DNA of 64,000 nucleotides from Flavobacterium lindanitolerans (GTDB taxonomy: Bacteria; Bacteroidota; Bacteroidia; Flavobacteriales; Flavobacteriaceae). Every line of letters starts with the position of its first letter. The first letter of the stretch is position 1. The translations under genes and the position numbers were made by a program. The notes under the pieces are model-generated. The model saw nothing but the letters and a program-made list of their open reading frames with translations. It had not been told where the DNA came from and did not search any database. Of this stretch, positions 15,281 to 23,465 are shown in pieces. The DNA is taken from NCBI RefSeq assembly GCF_002846575.1, contig NZ_PJND01000010.1:62001-126000 (forward strand). The letters are read 5' to 3'.

Positions 15281-16342
15281 TTACTTGTCATTATTTTTTT
15301 CTTCATAAGCCCGCAACGCAAAAGAAGCCAGCCAATGCTCGCCTTCATAGTTTCCATCGACTACAGAAGGCAGGGAAAAATCCAGATGTTTGTCGGCTGC
15401 ATCCTTTAAATACCAAAACTCTTTCGGATATTGTTTGATTAAGGAATATAAGTTCCAGGCACGGCTAAAGTTTAATCCGTCTAAGTGTACCAGATGTCCG
15501 TCTGTGCGATCTGAAACTTTTGCCACATCCCACGTAAACCTTTTATTAAAAAGCGATGGCGCAAAGCTTTTCATCCATTTGAGGAATTCTTCACGGGGCA
15601 GAATACGCTGCATGATACCCATTTCTTCCAGACAAGGCGAAAGAAAATCGGTTCCGCTGGGTTCCCATGCAAAAGGGCAGTCTTTATCGTTTTGAAATAA
15701 GCGCATCGCATTTACCCAAATACTTTTTTGCAAAGCCTGATTATTGGAATGTACCGCATAATCCCAGGCAAAGTTCAATCCGAAAGCTGTATTGGCATGT
15801 GTTCCAGCCCGTACCGGATATAATAGCTTTGGCAAAAATTCGATATATCGTGTGATGATAATATCCGACAGCGGCTTCAAATTATCTGCCAGTTCTTTTG
15901 CATACGGTTCGTTTGAAGTTTCCAGTTCCAATTGCAGTTTCAGCAACCATGCCCAGCCGTAAGTACGTTCAAAAGACTTTTCATGTTCTTTGGAAAGATA
16001 GGCTACTTCCTGTTGTATGTTTTCTTTAGAGAGGTTTACCTTTAATTTCTGTATGATTTCATCACGTTTGTCTAAATCCGGAAATCGCTTTAGCAGATAA
16101 ACCAAACTCCAGTGTCCGTGAACGGAGGAATGCCAGTCAAAACAGCCGTAAAATGCCGGATGCAATTTTTTAGGCGATTGTAGTTCTGTAGCATCCTGTA
16201 ATAATTGTCCTAATTTGTTAGGATATTCCTGTTGCAGACATTTGATGGGTAAGGTAGCGAGATGGTTTGCTTTTTCTAAAGTCAGTTCCTGTGAAAAACT
16301 GAATTGAAAACAAAAAAGAAAGAGATAGTGGGATATTTTCAT
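15281..16342 (-). CDS. DUF2891 family protein, exported
   Basis: 353 aa with a short signal peptide (MKISHYLFLFCFQFSFSQ). The mature protein is a helical, Trp-rich fold of the DUF2891 family: FYGCFDWHSSVHGHWSLVYL (about 65-84), YGWAWLLKLQLEL, RAGTHANTAFGLNFAWDYA, CPFAWEPSGTDFLSPCLEE and LDGLNFSRAWNLY. The alternating helices with conserved Trp/His resemble alpha/alpha-barrel glycan-active proteins, but no catalytic role is established. Own promoter box; ends 31 bases before the T9SS gene start. Confidence 0.87.
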   Translation of the reverse strand: MKISHYLFLFCFQFSFSQELTLEKANHLATLPIKCLQQEYPNKLGQLLQDATELQSPKKLHPAFYGCFDWHSSVHGHWSLVYLLKRFPDLDKRDEIIQKLKVNLSKENIQQEVAYLSKEHEKSFERTYGWAWLLKLQLELETSNEPYAKELADNLKPLSDIIITRYIEFLPKLLYPVRAGTHANTAFGLNFAWDYAVHSNNQALQKSIWVNAMRLFQNDKDCPFAWEPSGTDFLSPCLEEMGIMQRILPREEFLKWMKSFAPSLFNKRFTWDVAKVSDRTDGHLVHLDGLNFSRAWNLYSLIKQYPKEFWYLKDAADKHLDFSLPSVVDGNYEGEHWLASFALRAYEEKNNDK

Positions 16343-16356
16343 GATACATCTTTTCC

Positions 16357-16364
16357 CAAATATA
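16357..16364 (-). promoter_or_regulatory. -7 box TATATTTG before the DUF2891 gene
   Basis: TAnnTTTG on minus, 14 bases before the ATG at 16342. Confidence 0.45.
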
Positions 16365-16412
16365 AACTTTATTGACTATCTGAAACGTATACCAAAAACA
16401 AATTTCAATAAT

Positions 16413-16471
16413 TTTTGCGCCTTTGCGCCTTTGAGTGAAATAGTGGCTCGCAAAGGCGCTAAGACGCAAAA
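16413..16471. repeat. Dispersed palindromic repeat, family A copy 3
   Basis: Arms 16413-16435 and 16449-16471 (TTTGCGCCTTTG types with GGCGC/AAGACGC) around TGAAATAGTGGCT. Same orientation as copy 1, with more arm mismatches. It lies between divergent genes, so a pure terminator role is unlikely. Confidence 0.85.
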
Positions 16472-16533
16472 TTTGATGTTAGTGATTTGAACTTTTACCA
16501 CTTATTGCATACAAAAAAAAGAACAAGCCAGTA

Positions 16534-16541
16534 TAAGTTTG
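16534..16541 (+). promoter_or_regulatory. -7 box TAAGTTTG before the 79-aa gene
   Basis: TAnnTTTG match 30 bases before the ATG at 16572. TTG at 16505 is too far upstream for a standard -33. Confidence 0.4.
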
Positions 16542-16571
16542 TAGATTTGTAATCCAAAAAATAATAAAAGA

Positions 16572-16811
16572 ATGTCAAGAAGAATAAAGCTGATTTGGGA
16601 TTTCAGGGGACCTGCCGGCACCAAAACTGCTGAACATCATGAAATCCACCTTAAAGAATTTATCGAAGCTGAAAAGCTCCCGCTTAACATCACCGGATTC
16701 GAAACCTTACACGAAATGCACGCCATTGCTTTTATGGTTGTGGAAGAAGAGAATATGATTGCGGTTAGAGATGCTTTGAAACCGCATAGAGGGGAAATCT
16801 GGGAAGAATAA
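16572..16811 (+). CDS. Small conserved-looking protein, unknown function
   Basis: 79 aa, soluble, His-rich: KLIWDFRGPAGTKTAEHHEIHLKEF (partly quoted), then EMHAIAFMVVEEENMIAVRDALKPHRG. The alternating strand/helix layout and GPAGTKTAEHH suggest a small alpha/beta (ferredoxin-like) domain. Family not recognised. Own promoter; no partner gene on the strand. Confidence 0.65.
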   Translation: MSRRIKLIWDFRGPAGTKTAEHHEIHLKEFIEAEKLPLNITGFETLHEMHAIAFMVVEEENMIAVRDALKPHRGEIWEE

Positions 16812-17008
16812 TTTTTGATTTGTGATTTAAGATTTTTGATTTAGAAGTGGATAATGAAAATAGTTGATAGTTTTTAGTGGATAGTCGATAGTTGAGAGAG
16901 AATAGTTGATAGGGGATAGTTTTGGAAGTGAGTCCAAAAAAAATTTCAGAAAACAATGCTGCCCTCTGAAATCTTAAATCTAAAGTCTTAAATCTCAAAT
17001 CCTAAATC
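16812..17008. repeat. Low-complexity region with inverted GATTTAAGA-type arms
   Basis: The left part (16815-16845) has repeated GATTT/GATTTAAGA words, and the right part (16968-17008) the complementary AAATCTTAAATCT/TCTTAAATCTC words. Between them is a run of GATAGTT-like heptamers (16860-16922). The whole can fold back on itself between the convergent 79-aa gene and recQ. Confidence 0.7.
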
Positions 17009-17009
17009 C

Positions 17010-19205
17010 CTAATTCGCCACTTCACTAATAAACTTAATGCGCATCAAACGAAGTTCTTCGATGTCATAATCGCCATCAAATTCCTTAAGGGCGTCTTTT
17101 ATATTGTCGGAATCGGATTCCATAAAATATTCATGGATTTCTTCCTGTTGGTCTTCGTCTAAAATATCGTCAATCCAGTATTTGATATTCAGTTTGGTGC
17201 CGGAATAGACAATCTGCTCCATTTCTTTTAGCAAAACGTCCATATCCAATCCTTTGGCTTTTGCGATATCGTTTAGGGAAAGTTTTCTGTCTACGTTTTG
17301 GATGATGTATAATTTCAAAGCCGAATTCGCTCCTGTCGATTTTACAACCAAATCATCCGGACGGATAATGTCATTATCTTCCACATAACGTCCAATCAGC
17401 TCAACAAAATCTTTACCGTATTTCTTGGCTTTTCCTTCTCCAACACCGTGAACGCTACCTAATTCTTCAATAGAAACCGGATATTTCAAGGCCATATCTT
17501 CCAATGACGGATCCTGGAATACCACAAATGGCGGTACACCCAGTTTTTTGGCTACTTTTTTACGCAAATCGCGCAGCATGCCCATCAAAACCTCATCGGC
17601 CGTACCCGAAGATTTGGCTGCTGTAACGATAGCCTCGTCCTCTGATTCGTTATAATCATGGTCTTCAGACATCATAAAGGAAGCCGGGTTTTTGATAAAA
17701 TCCGCTCCTTTTTCTGTAAGTTTTAATATGCCGTAAGTTTCAATATCTTTTGACAGATAACCGTCTACCAAAACCTGACGGATTAAAGCCATCCAGTAAC
17801 GCTCATCAAAATCGGCACCGCTACCAAAGAAACTCTGCGCATCGGTTTTATGCGCTTTGATGGTAGCGTTGATTTTGCCAATCAGGGTGAAAATAATTTC
17901 TTTTGATTTGTATAGATGTTTGGTATCGCGAACAATCTTCAGCAATTTAACCACCTGGTCTTTTGCCTCGACTTTTTTCTTCGGATTCCTTACGTTGTCG
18001 TCCATATCGGCACCTTCGCCTGTTTCGCTGTCGAATTCTTCTCCAAAGTAATGCAATAAGAATTTCCTTCTCGACATGGAAGTTTCAGCATAGGCAACCA
18101 CTTCCTGCAAAAGTGCAAAACCTATTTCCTGTTCGGCCACCGGTTTTCCGGCCATAAATTTTTCCAACTTTTCTACGTCTTTATACGAATAATAAGCCAG
18201 GCAATGACCTTCGCCGCCGTCACGCCCTGCCCTACCGGTTTCCTGATAATAGCTTTCCAATGATTTTGGAATGTCGTGGTGAATGACAAAGCGAACATCC
18301 GGCTTGTCGATTCCCATTCCGAAAGCAATTGTTGCTACTACTACGTCAACATCTTCCATCAGGAACATATCCTGATGTTTGGCACGTGTCTTGGCATCAA
18401 GTCCTGCATGATACGGAACCGCACTGATTCCGTTTACCTGCAAAACCTGCGCTATTTCCTCTACCTTTTTACGGCTAAGGCAATAGATGATTCCTGATTT
18501 TCCTTTATGCTGTTTGATGAACCGGATAATATCCGATTCAATATTTTTAGTTTTTGTGCGTACTTCATAAAACAAATTCGGACGGTTGAACGATGCCTTG
18601 AAAGTCTTGGCATTGACCATATCCAGGTTCTTCAGAATGTCTTCCTGTACTTTTGGCGTGGCCGTAGCCGTGAGTCCGATTACGGGAATATCTCCCAGTT
18701 GTTTGATGATGGTACGGAGGTTTCGGTATTCCGGGCGGAAATCGTGTCCCCATTCCGAAATACAGTGTGCTTCGTCAATCGCCACAAAAGAAAGCGGCAC
18801 ACTTTTGAGAAACTGTATGTATTCTTCTTTGGTAAGTGATTCCGGTGCTACGTATAATAGTTTTGTGATTCCGGAAACGATATCTTTTTTTACCTGGGCT
18901 ATTTCGGTTTTTGTAAGTGATGAATTTAAAACGTGGGCGATTCCATTTTCTGAAGAAAGGCTTCGGATGGCATCCACCTGATTTTTCATAAGGGCAATCA
19001 GCGGAGAAACTACAATTGCTGTACCTTCCTTGATTAGGGCCGGAAGTTGGTAGCAGAGGGATTTTCCACCACCGGTAGGCATAATAACGAATGTATTATT
19101 TCTGTTTATGATACTCTTGACAACTTGTTCTTGCAATCCCTTAAATTGGCTAAAGCCAAAATATTTTTTTAATTCTTTGTGGATGTCAATTTCGTTTGAA
19201 TTCAT
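17010..19205 (-). CDS. recQ: RecQ-family ATP-dependent DNA helicase
   Basis: 731 aa. Superfamily 2 helicase core: FKGLQEQV, Walker A MPTGGGKS (42-49), DEAHCISEWGHDFRP (144-158), ATATP, FGMGIDKPDVR and QETGRAGRDG. Then an RQC-type region and an HRDC domain (about 525-600; LRDLRKKVAKKLGVPPFVVF), with an extra helical C-terminal tail. 3'-5' unwinding in recombination and repair. Odd: the four zinc-binding Cys of the E. coli RQC motif are missing; after YAETSMSRRKFLLHYFGEEF comes GEGADMDDN instead of a CxxCxxC cluster. Confidence 0.95.
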   Translation of the reverse strand: MNSNEIDIHKELKKYFGFSQFKGLQEQVVKSIINRNNTFVIMPTGGGKSLCYQLPALIKEGTAIVVSPLIALMKNQVDAIRSLSSENGIAHVLNSSLTKTEIAQVKKDIVSGITKLLYVAPESLTKEEYIQFLKSVPLSFVAIDEAHCISEWGHDFRPEYRNLRTIIKQLGDIPVIGLTATATPKVQEDILKNLDMVNAKTFKASFNRPNLFYEVRTKTKNIESDIIRFIKQHKGKSGIIYCLSRKKVEEIAQVLQVNGISAVPYHAGLDAKTRAKHQDMFLMEDVDVVVATIAFGMGIDKPDVRFVIHHDIPKSLESYYQETGRAGRDGGEGHCLAYYSYKDVEKLEKFMAGKPVAEQEIGFALLQEVVAYAETSMSRRKFLLHYFGEEFDSETGEGADMDDNVRNPKKKVEAKDQVVKLLKIVRDTKHLYKSKEIIFTLIGKINATIKAHKTDAQSFFGSGADFDERYWMALIRQVLVDGYLSKDIETYGILKLTEKGADFIKNPASFMMSEDHDYNESEDEAIVTAAKSSGTADEVLMGMLRDLRKKVAKKLGVPPFVVFQDPSLEDMALKYPVSIEELGSVHGVGEGKAKKYGKDFVELIGRYVEDNDIIRPDDLVVKSTGANSALKLYIIQNVDRKLSLNDIAKAKGLDMDVLLKEMEQIVYSGTKLNIKYWIDDILDEDQQEEIHEYFMESDSDNIKDALKEFDGDYDIEELRLMRIKFISEVAN

Positions 19206-19227
19206 TCTTTTTTAATGGTATTTTACA

Positions 19228-19235
19228 TAAATTTG
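19228..19235 (+). promoter_or_regulatory. -7 box TAAATTTG before kdsD
   Basis: TAnnTTTG match 57 bases before the TTG at 19292. It lies inside the longest kdsD-frame ORF, arguing against a start at 19196. Confidence 0.45.
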
Positions 19236-19291
19236 CACAACATAAAGATACAACTTTCTTTTATAACCACAAATTTTATAAAAAATCTGTT

Positions 19292-20257
19292 TTGATAGAA
19301 AAAGAAGCAATATTGGCGTCTGCCAAAAAAACAATATTAGCTGAAAGTAAAGCAATTGCAAATCTTTCAGAACTTCTCACCAACGATTTTGCCGAAGCCG
19401 TAGAAATCATTTTCAAGTCAAAAGGTCGCCTGATTGTTACCGGAATAGGAAAAAGCGCAATCATTGCCCAAAAAATTGTGGCGACGCTCAATTCAACCGG
19501 AACACCATCCATGTTCCTGCATGCTTCCGAAGCCATTCATGGCGATTTGGGAATGGTACAGCAAGACGATGTCGTTATCTGCATTTCAAAAAGCGGTAAC
19601 AGTCCGGAAATCAAAGTGCTGGTTCCGCTACTAAAACGTTTTGGAAACATTTTAATTGCGATTACCGGAAATTTAACTTCTTTTCTTGGAAAAGAATCCG
19701 ATTATGTCTTAAATGCGTATGTTGAGTCAGAATGTGACCCAATTAACCTTGCCCCTACCAACAGCACAACGGCTCAACTCGTTATTGGCGATGCCCTGGC
19801 TGTGGCTTTGATGGAACTTCGCGATTTTAAGAGCGAGGATTTTGCCAAATACCATCCGGGTGGTGCGTTAGGAAAAAAACTGTTGCTTCGCGTAAAAGAT
19901 ATGCTCGACACGACTCACAGACCTGTTGTAGCTCCGGATTCAAGCATCAAAAAAGTTATTGTGGAAATTTCTGAAAAAAGACTGGGTGTTACAGCCGTGG
20001 TAGAAAACGACAAGGTAATAGGCATCATTACGGATGGAGATATCCGAAGAATGCTTAACGACCGTGATACTTTTAACGACCTGACGGCAAAAGACATTAT
20101 GACCAAAAATCCGAAGATGATTAAATCCAGCGATATGGTTGTTGATGCGTTAAACATCCTGGAAGATTTCTCCATAACACAGCTGGTTGTTGTGGATGAA
20201 GGCAATTATTTAGGTGTAATCCACCTCCATGATATTTTAAAAGAAGGAATCGTATAA
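19292..20257 (+). CDS. kdsD: D-arabinose 5-phosphate isomerase (KpsF/GutQ family)
   Basis: 321 aa from a TTG start (LIEKEAILASAKKT). An N-terminal SIS domain (GIGKSAIIAQKIV, HASEAIHGDLGM, ISKSGNSPEIK, PTNSTTAQLV and YHPGGALGKKL) is followed by two CBS domains (about 195-320; VKDMLDTTHRP, GIITDGDIRRML, DIMTKNPKMI). It interconverts D-ribulose 5-phosphate and D-arabinose 5-phosphate, the first step of Kdo for lipopolysaccharide. The longer ORF from 19196 overlaps recQ and spans the promoter box, so the downstream start, giving the usual family length, is preferred. tatC follows 3 bases later. Confidence 0.92.
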   Translation: MIEKEAILASAKKTILAESKAIANLSELLTNDFAEAVEIIFKSKGRLIVTGIGKSAIIAQKIVATLNSTGTPSMFLHASEAIHGDLGMVQQDDVVICISKSGNSPEIKVLVPLLKRFGNILIAITGNLTSFLGKESDYVLNAYVESECDPINLAPTNSTTAQLVIGDALAVALMELRDFKSEDFAKYHPGGALGKKLLLRVKDMLDTTHRPVVAPDSSIKKVIVEISEKRLGVTAVVENDKVIGIITDGDIRRMLNDRDTFNDLTAKDIMTKNPKMIKSSDMVVDALNILEDFSITQLVVVDEGNYLGVIHLHDILKEGIV

Positions 20258-20260
20258 ATT

Positions 20261-21088
20261 ATGGCTAAAAATAAAAACGTAAACGAAATGTCGTTTCTGG
20301 ACCATCTGGAAGAACTCCGATGGTTGTTAATCAGAAGCACATTAGCTATAGTCATCGCTTCCACTGTTGCATTCTTCTTCAGTGATTTTATTTTTGACAA
20401 AATTATATTCGGGCCAAAAGACCCTAATTTCATCACTTACCGTTGGTTTTGCGAAGTGAGTAAATTCTTCGGAAGTACGGGAGAAGGTTTTTGTGATTAT
20501 AAAATTAATTTTGACGTACAGAGCCGTGTCATGTCCGGACAGTTCAATGCGCACATCTGGACCTCTATAACCGCCGGTTTTATTCTTGCCTTTCCTTTTA
20601 TTTTGTGGGAATGCTGGAAATTTATCAGCCCGGCATTATACGATAAGGAAAAGAAAAATGCCAAGCTGTTCCTGGCCGTGGCTTCTTTCCTGTTTTTCCT
20701 TGGGGTTTTGTTTGGCTATTTTATCATTACGCCGCTTTCCATCAACTTCCTCGCAGGATACCAAGTAAGTACGCAAATCCACAACGATATTGATTTGGAT
20801 TCCTATATCTCACTAATACGAAGCACTACGCTGTCGTGTGGTTTGGTTTTTGAATTGCCAATTGTTATGTTTTTCCTTTCCAAATTAGGATTAATAACAC
20901 CTACATTTTTAAGGAAATACAGAAAATATGCCATTGTTATTATCCTTATTATTGCGGCTATTGTGACACCTCCTGATGTGGTGAGCCAGATTATTGTGAC
21001 AATTCCATTATTAATATTATACGAACTCAGTATTTTTATTTCGGGCTGGGTACTAAAAAATAAGCTGAAAAATGAGCAATCTAGTTAA
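20261..21088 (+). CDS. tatC: Sec-independent (twin-arginine) translocase subunit TatC
   Basis: 275 aa integral membrane protein with six predicted helices. The TatC N-terminal hallmark is MSFLDHLEELRWLLIRS and the central segment is FILAFPFILWECWKFISPALYDKEKK (partly quoted), then TPPDVVSQIIVTIPLLILYE near the end. TatC binds the RR signal peptide and forms the translocase core with TatA/B, which are not in the window. An insertion around residues 50-90 (periplasmic loop with GEGFCDYK) is typical of Bacteroidota. Overlaps the next gene by 17 bases. Confidence 0.95.
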   Translation: MAKNKNVNEMSFLDHLEELRWLLIRSTLAIVIASTVAFFFSDFIFDKIIFGPKDPNFITYRWFCEVSKFFGSTGEGFCDYKINFDVQSRVMSGQFNAHIWTSITAGFILAFPFILWECWKFISPALYDKEKKNAKLFLAVASFLFFLGVLFGYFIITPLSINFLAGYQVSTQIHNDIDLDSYISLIRSTTLSCGLVFELPIVMFFLSKLGLITPTFLRKYRKYAIVIILIIAAIVTPPDVVSQIIVTIPLLILYELSIFISGWVLKNKLKNEQSS

Positions 21089-21419
21089 AGAATTCAACGA
21101 TTACCGTCAGGTAATGAATGAAAAACTGCTGAATGACGACAACAAAGTCATCAAAAGGATTTTCAACCTTGATACTAACGCCTATATGGAAGGCGCATTA
21201 AATGTAAAAACCAAAGAACTGCTTGGATTGGTAGCTTCTGCCGTTTTGCGTTGCGACGATTGCGTAAAATATCATTTGGAAACCTGCTACAAGGAAGGTA
21301 TCACAAAAGCGGAAATGATGGAAGCGATGAGTATTGCTACGTTAGTAGGCGGTACTATCGTAATCCCGCATTTGAGAAGAGCTTACGAATTCTGGGAAGC
21401 CCTGGAAGAAAATAAATAA
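21072..21419 (+). CDS. Carboxymuconolactone decarboxylase/AhpD-like protein
   Basis: 115 aa, all-helical, with the AhpD-type redox motif C61xxC64 and His68 (RCDDCVKYHLETC), preceded by VKTKELLGLVASAV and followed by GGTIVIPHLRRA. It is probably a peroxidase/disulfide-reducing carrier; a decarboxylase activity is less likely given CxxC. The start lies 17 bases inside tatC, so translation is coupled; this kdsD-tatC-CMD order appears to be a conserved flavobacterial string (from knowledge of the group). Confidence 0.88.
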   Translation: MSNLVKEFNDYRQVMNEKLLNDDNKVIKRIFNLDTNAYMEGALNVKTKELLGLVASAVLRCDDCVKYHLETCYKEGITKAEMMEAMSIATLVGGTIVIPHLRRAYEFWEALEENK

Positions 21420-21496
21420 TTGTTAATTAGTAACCGCATTTTTCTGAATAGTCGTTTATTTGTTCGGCAATTTTATAAAGATTAAAAAATCGGAAT

Positions 21497-22237
21497 ATGA
21501 TTCTAAGAGCTGACAATCTGGTCAAAACATACAAAGGAAGAAGTGTCGTAAAAGGTATTTCTGTTGAAGTAAATCAAGGAGAAATTGTAGGTCTTCTAGG
21601 GCCTAATGGTGCCGGAAAAACGACTTCTTTCTACATGATTGTAGGTTTGGTAAAGCCGAACAGCGGTAAAATCTATCTTGACGAGACTGAAATTACGGAC
21701 TATCCGATGTATAAAAGAGCACAGAACGGAATTGGCTATCTGGCTCAGGAAGCTTCGGTTTTTAGAAAACTAAGCATTGAAGACAATATTATGAGCGTGC
21801 TTCAATTAACCAATCTTTCCAAACAGGAACAGGAAGCCAAAATGGAAAGCCTTATTGCCGAATTCAGCTTAGGGCATATCCGCACCAACCGAGGCGACCT
21901 GCTTTCCGGAGGTGAAAGACGCCGTACGGAAATTGCACGCGCTTTGGCAACCGATCCTAAATTTATTTTATTGGATGAACCGTTTGCCGGAGTTGACCCG
22001 GTGGCAGTAGAAGACATTCAAAGAATTGTGGCACAATTAAAAAACAAAAATATCGGAATTCTTATTACCGACCATAACGTACAGGAAACACTTGCTATTA
22101 CGGATAAGACCTATCTGATGTTTGAAGGCGGTATCTTAAAGGCTGGTGTTCCGGAAGAACTGGTTCAGGACGAAATGGTGAGAAGGGTTTATTTAGGACA
22201 AAACTTTGAGTTGCGTAAGAAGAAATTGGAGTTTTAG
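21497..22237 (+). CDS. lptB: LPS export ABC transporter ATP-binding protein LptB
   Basis: 246 aa. Walker A GPNGAGKT (35-42), Q-loop YLAQEASVFRKL (81-92), signature LLSGGERRR (135-143), Walker B FILLDEP (156-162) and H-loop ITDHNVQETL. The EASVFRKLS and GERRRTEIARAL segments are typical of LptB. It powers LPS extraction from the inner membrane with LptF/LptG, which are not in this window. The leader is 77 bases after the AhpD-like gene; a terminator follows. Confidence 0.95.
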   Translation: MILRADNLVKTYKGRSVVKGISVEVNQGEIVGLLGPNGAGKTTSFYMIVGLVKPNSGKIYLDETEITDYPMYKRAQNGIGYLAQEASVFRKLSIEDNIMSVLQLTNLSKQEQEAKMESLIAEFSLGHIRTNRGDLLSGGERRRTEIARALATDPKFILLDEPFAGVDPVAVEDIQRIVAQLKNKNIGILITDHNVQETLAITDKTYLMFEGGILKAGVPEELVQDEMVRRVYLGQNFELRKKKLEF

Positions 22238-22284
22238 ATTTTAGATTGCAGAAAATAGATGATAGAAGATAGATAATAGACATG

Positions 22285-22318
22285 AAACCGGGAAGTTAGG
22301 CTTTTCGGTTTTTTTGTT
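22285..22318. terminator. Terminator between lptB and the GH25 gene
   Basis: AAACCG (22285-22290) pairs with CGGTTT (22306-22311), extended inside by GAAG/CTTT around TTAGG, then TTTTGTTTTT. It serves lptB on plus and may serve the convergent minus gene ending at 22320. Confidence 0.75.
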
Positions 22319-22319
22319 T

Positions 22320-23171
22320 TTAGTTGATGGTGAAGTACTGAAGTTGTTTTGGTGTGCCGTTATAGATATTGACATCAACGGTTCCTTTGATGCCGGGTAC
22401 GGTGGCTTTTTCTGTGAATTGCCAGAACAGCCATTCGTCTTTGATGGTTTCTTCAAAAAAATTATAGTTGGCAATCCAAAACGTATAGCCTTTAAATTCT
22501 TCTTTCAGGAAATCATTATAATAGCTTTCTCCCGAATAGATGATCGGTTTTACGTTATAGTGTTTTTCTACTTTTTTCAGCCATCGTTTCAGACCAATCT
22601 TAAGGCTGTCAATTGATTGTTCTTTGGGTAGTTTTTCAATATCCAGAACCGGCGGCAAATCGCCTTTATGGAGTTTTACAGTTTTAATGAAATTATCGGC
22701 CTGTTCAATAGAATTTTCATTCGGACGGTAATAATGATAAGCACCCCGAATCAGCTTATGTTTTTTCGCTTCCTTCCAATTGTCTTTAAAGGTAGCATCT
22801 ACCCTATTTTTTCCTGCTGTGGCACGAATGAAAACAAAACCCAATGGAAATTTTTCTTCAATGGCATTTGCTTTTTCCCAATCTACATCGCCCTGGTATT
22901 CGGACACATCAAAACCGTATACTTTATTCTCATGTTTGCTTAAAACCTGATAAATCCTGACATCGGCAATACGCTTTTCTTCTGCGAGTCTCTTGTCAGT
23001 TTTAAAACTGAAATAATAGGCCAGTCCTTCACGATAATGATAGGCAGTCCCCGCAATCAAAAGGATAAAAAATGCCCACAATGAAAATTTCAATACGTTT
23101 CCGGAGAAGAAATTATTCTTCTTTTTGGATTTTCGCACTGCAGGTTTTCGTCTTGGAGCCTGTTTCTTCAT
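22320..23171 (-). CDS. Glycoside hydrolase family 25 (lysozyme-like), membrane-anchored
   Basis: 283 aa. A strongly basic N-terminus (MKKQAPRRKPAVRKSKKK), one membrane helix (about 27-43), then a GH25 catalytic domain: YGFDVSEYQGDVDW (85-98), FIRATAGK, RGAYHYYRP, PPVLDIEKL (D177/E179 being the catalytic acid pair) and WQFTE near the end. GH25 enzymes are N-acetylmuramidases, so this is likely a periplasmic peptidoglycan remodelling enzyme tethered to the inner membrane. Transcribed alone. Confidence 0.92.
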   Translation of the reverse strand: MKKQAPRRKPAVRKSKKKNNFFSGNVLKFSLWAFFILLIAGTAYHYREGLAYYFSFKTDKRLAEEKRIADVRIYQVLSKHENKVYGFDVSEYQGDVDWEKANAIEEKFPLGFVFIRATAGKNRVDATFKDNWKEAKKHKLIRGAYHYYRPNENSIEQADNFIKTVKLHKGDLPPVLDIEKLPKEQSIDSLKIGLKRWLKKVEKHYNVKPIIYSGESYYNDFLKEEFKGYTFWIANYNFFEETIKDEWLFWQFTEKATVPGIKGTVDVNIYNGTPKQLQYFTIN

Positions 23172-23262
23172 TCAGTAAAAATAAATGTTTTGGAGGAAAA
23201 GTTATATCCGGAACTTAAAATTATAAAAACGCCGAATTAAGAGAATTGTTACTTTTTTCAAA

Positions 23263-23337
23263 TGCCACAGATTAAATGATTAAAATGATTCAATTAAACC
23301 CTAAACAAATCTGTGAAAATCTGCAAAATCAGTGGCA
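23263..23337. repeat. Palindromic repeat, family B copy 1
   Basis: A 75-base imperfect inverted repeat beginning TGCCACAGATTAAATGATT and ending with its approximate complement, ...AAAATCAGTGGCA; the inner part carries AATCTGTGAAAATCTGC. A second copy is 28 bases on. The gap between the GH25 gene and pssA holds these repeats and nothing else recognisable. Confidence 0.85.
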
Positions 23338-23365
23338 AAAAAGATTCAACATTATAGCTTTTTAA

Positions 23366-23438
23366 TGCCACAGATTGAAAAGATTAAAGTGATTCTGTAA
23401 CGCTTAATAAATCTGTGAAATCTGCGCAATCAGCGGCA
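23366..23438. repeat. Palindromic repeat, family B copy 2
   Basis: 73 bases, same orientation as copy 1: TGCCACAGATTGAAAAGATT ... AATCTGTGAAATCTGCGC ... AATCAGCGGCA. Followed by AAATCTTAAATCTTAAATC low-complexity words up to the pssA stop. Confidence 0.85.
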
Positions 23439-23465
23439 AAAATCTTAAATCTTAAATCTGCAATC

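Noticed and set aside
18586..18981. 131-aa plus-strand frame opposite recQ
   Set aside because: Antisense shadow of a well-conserved helicase.
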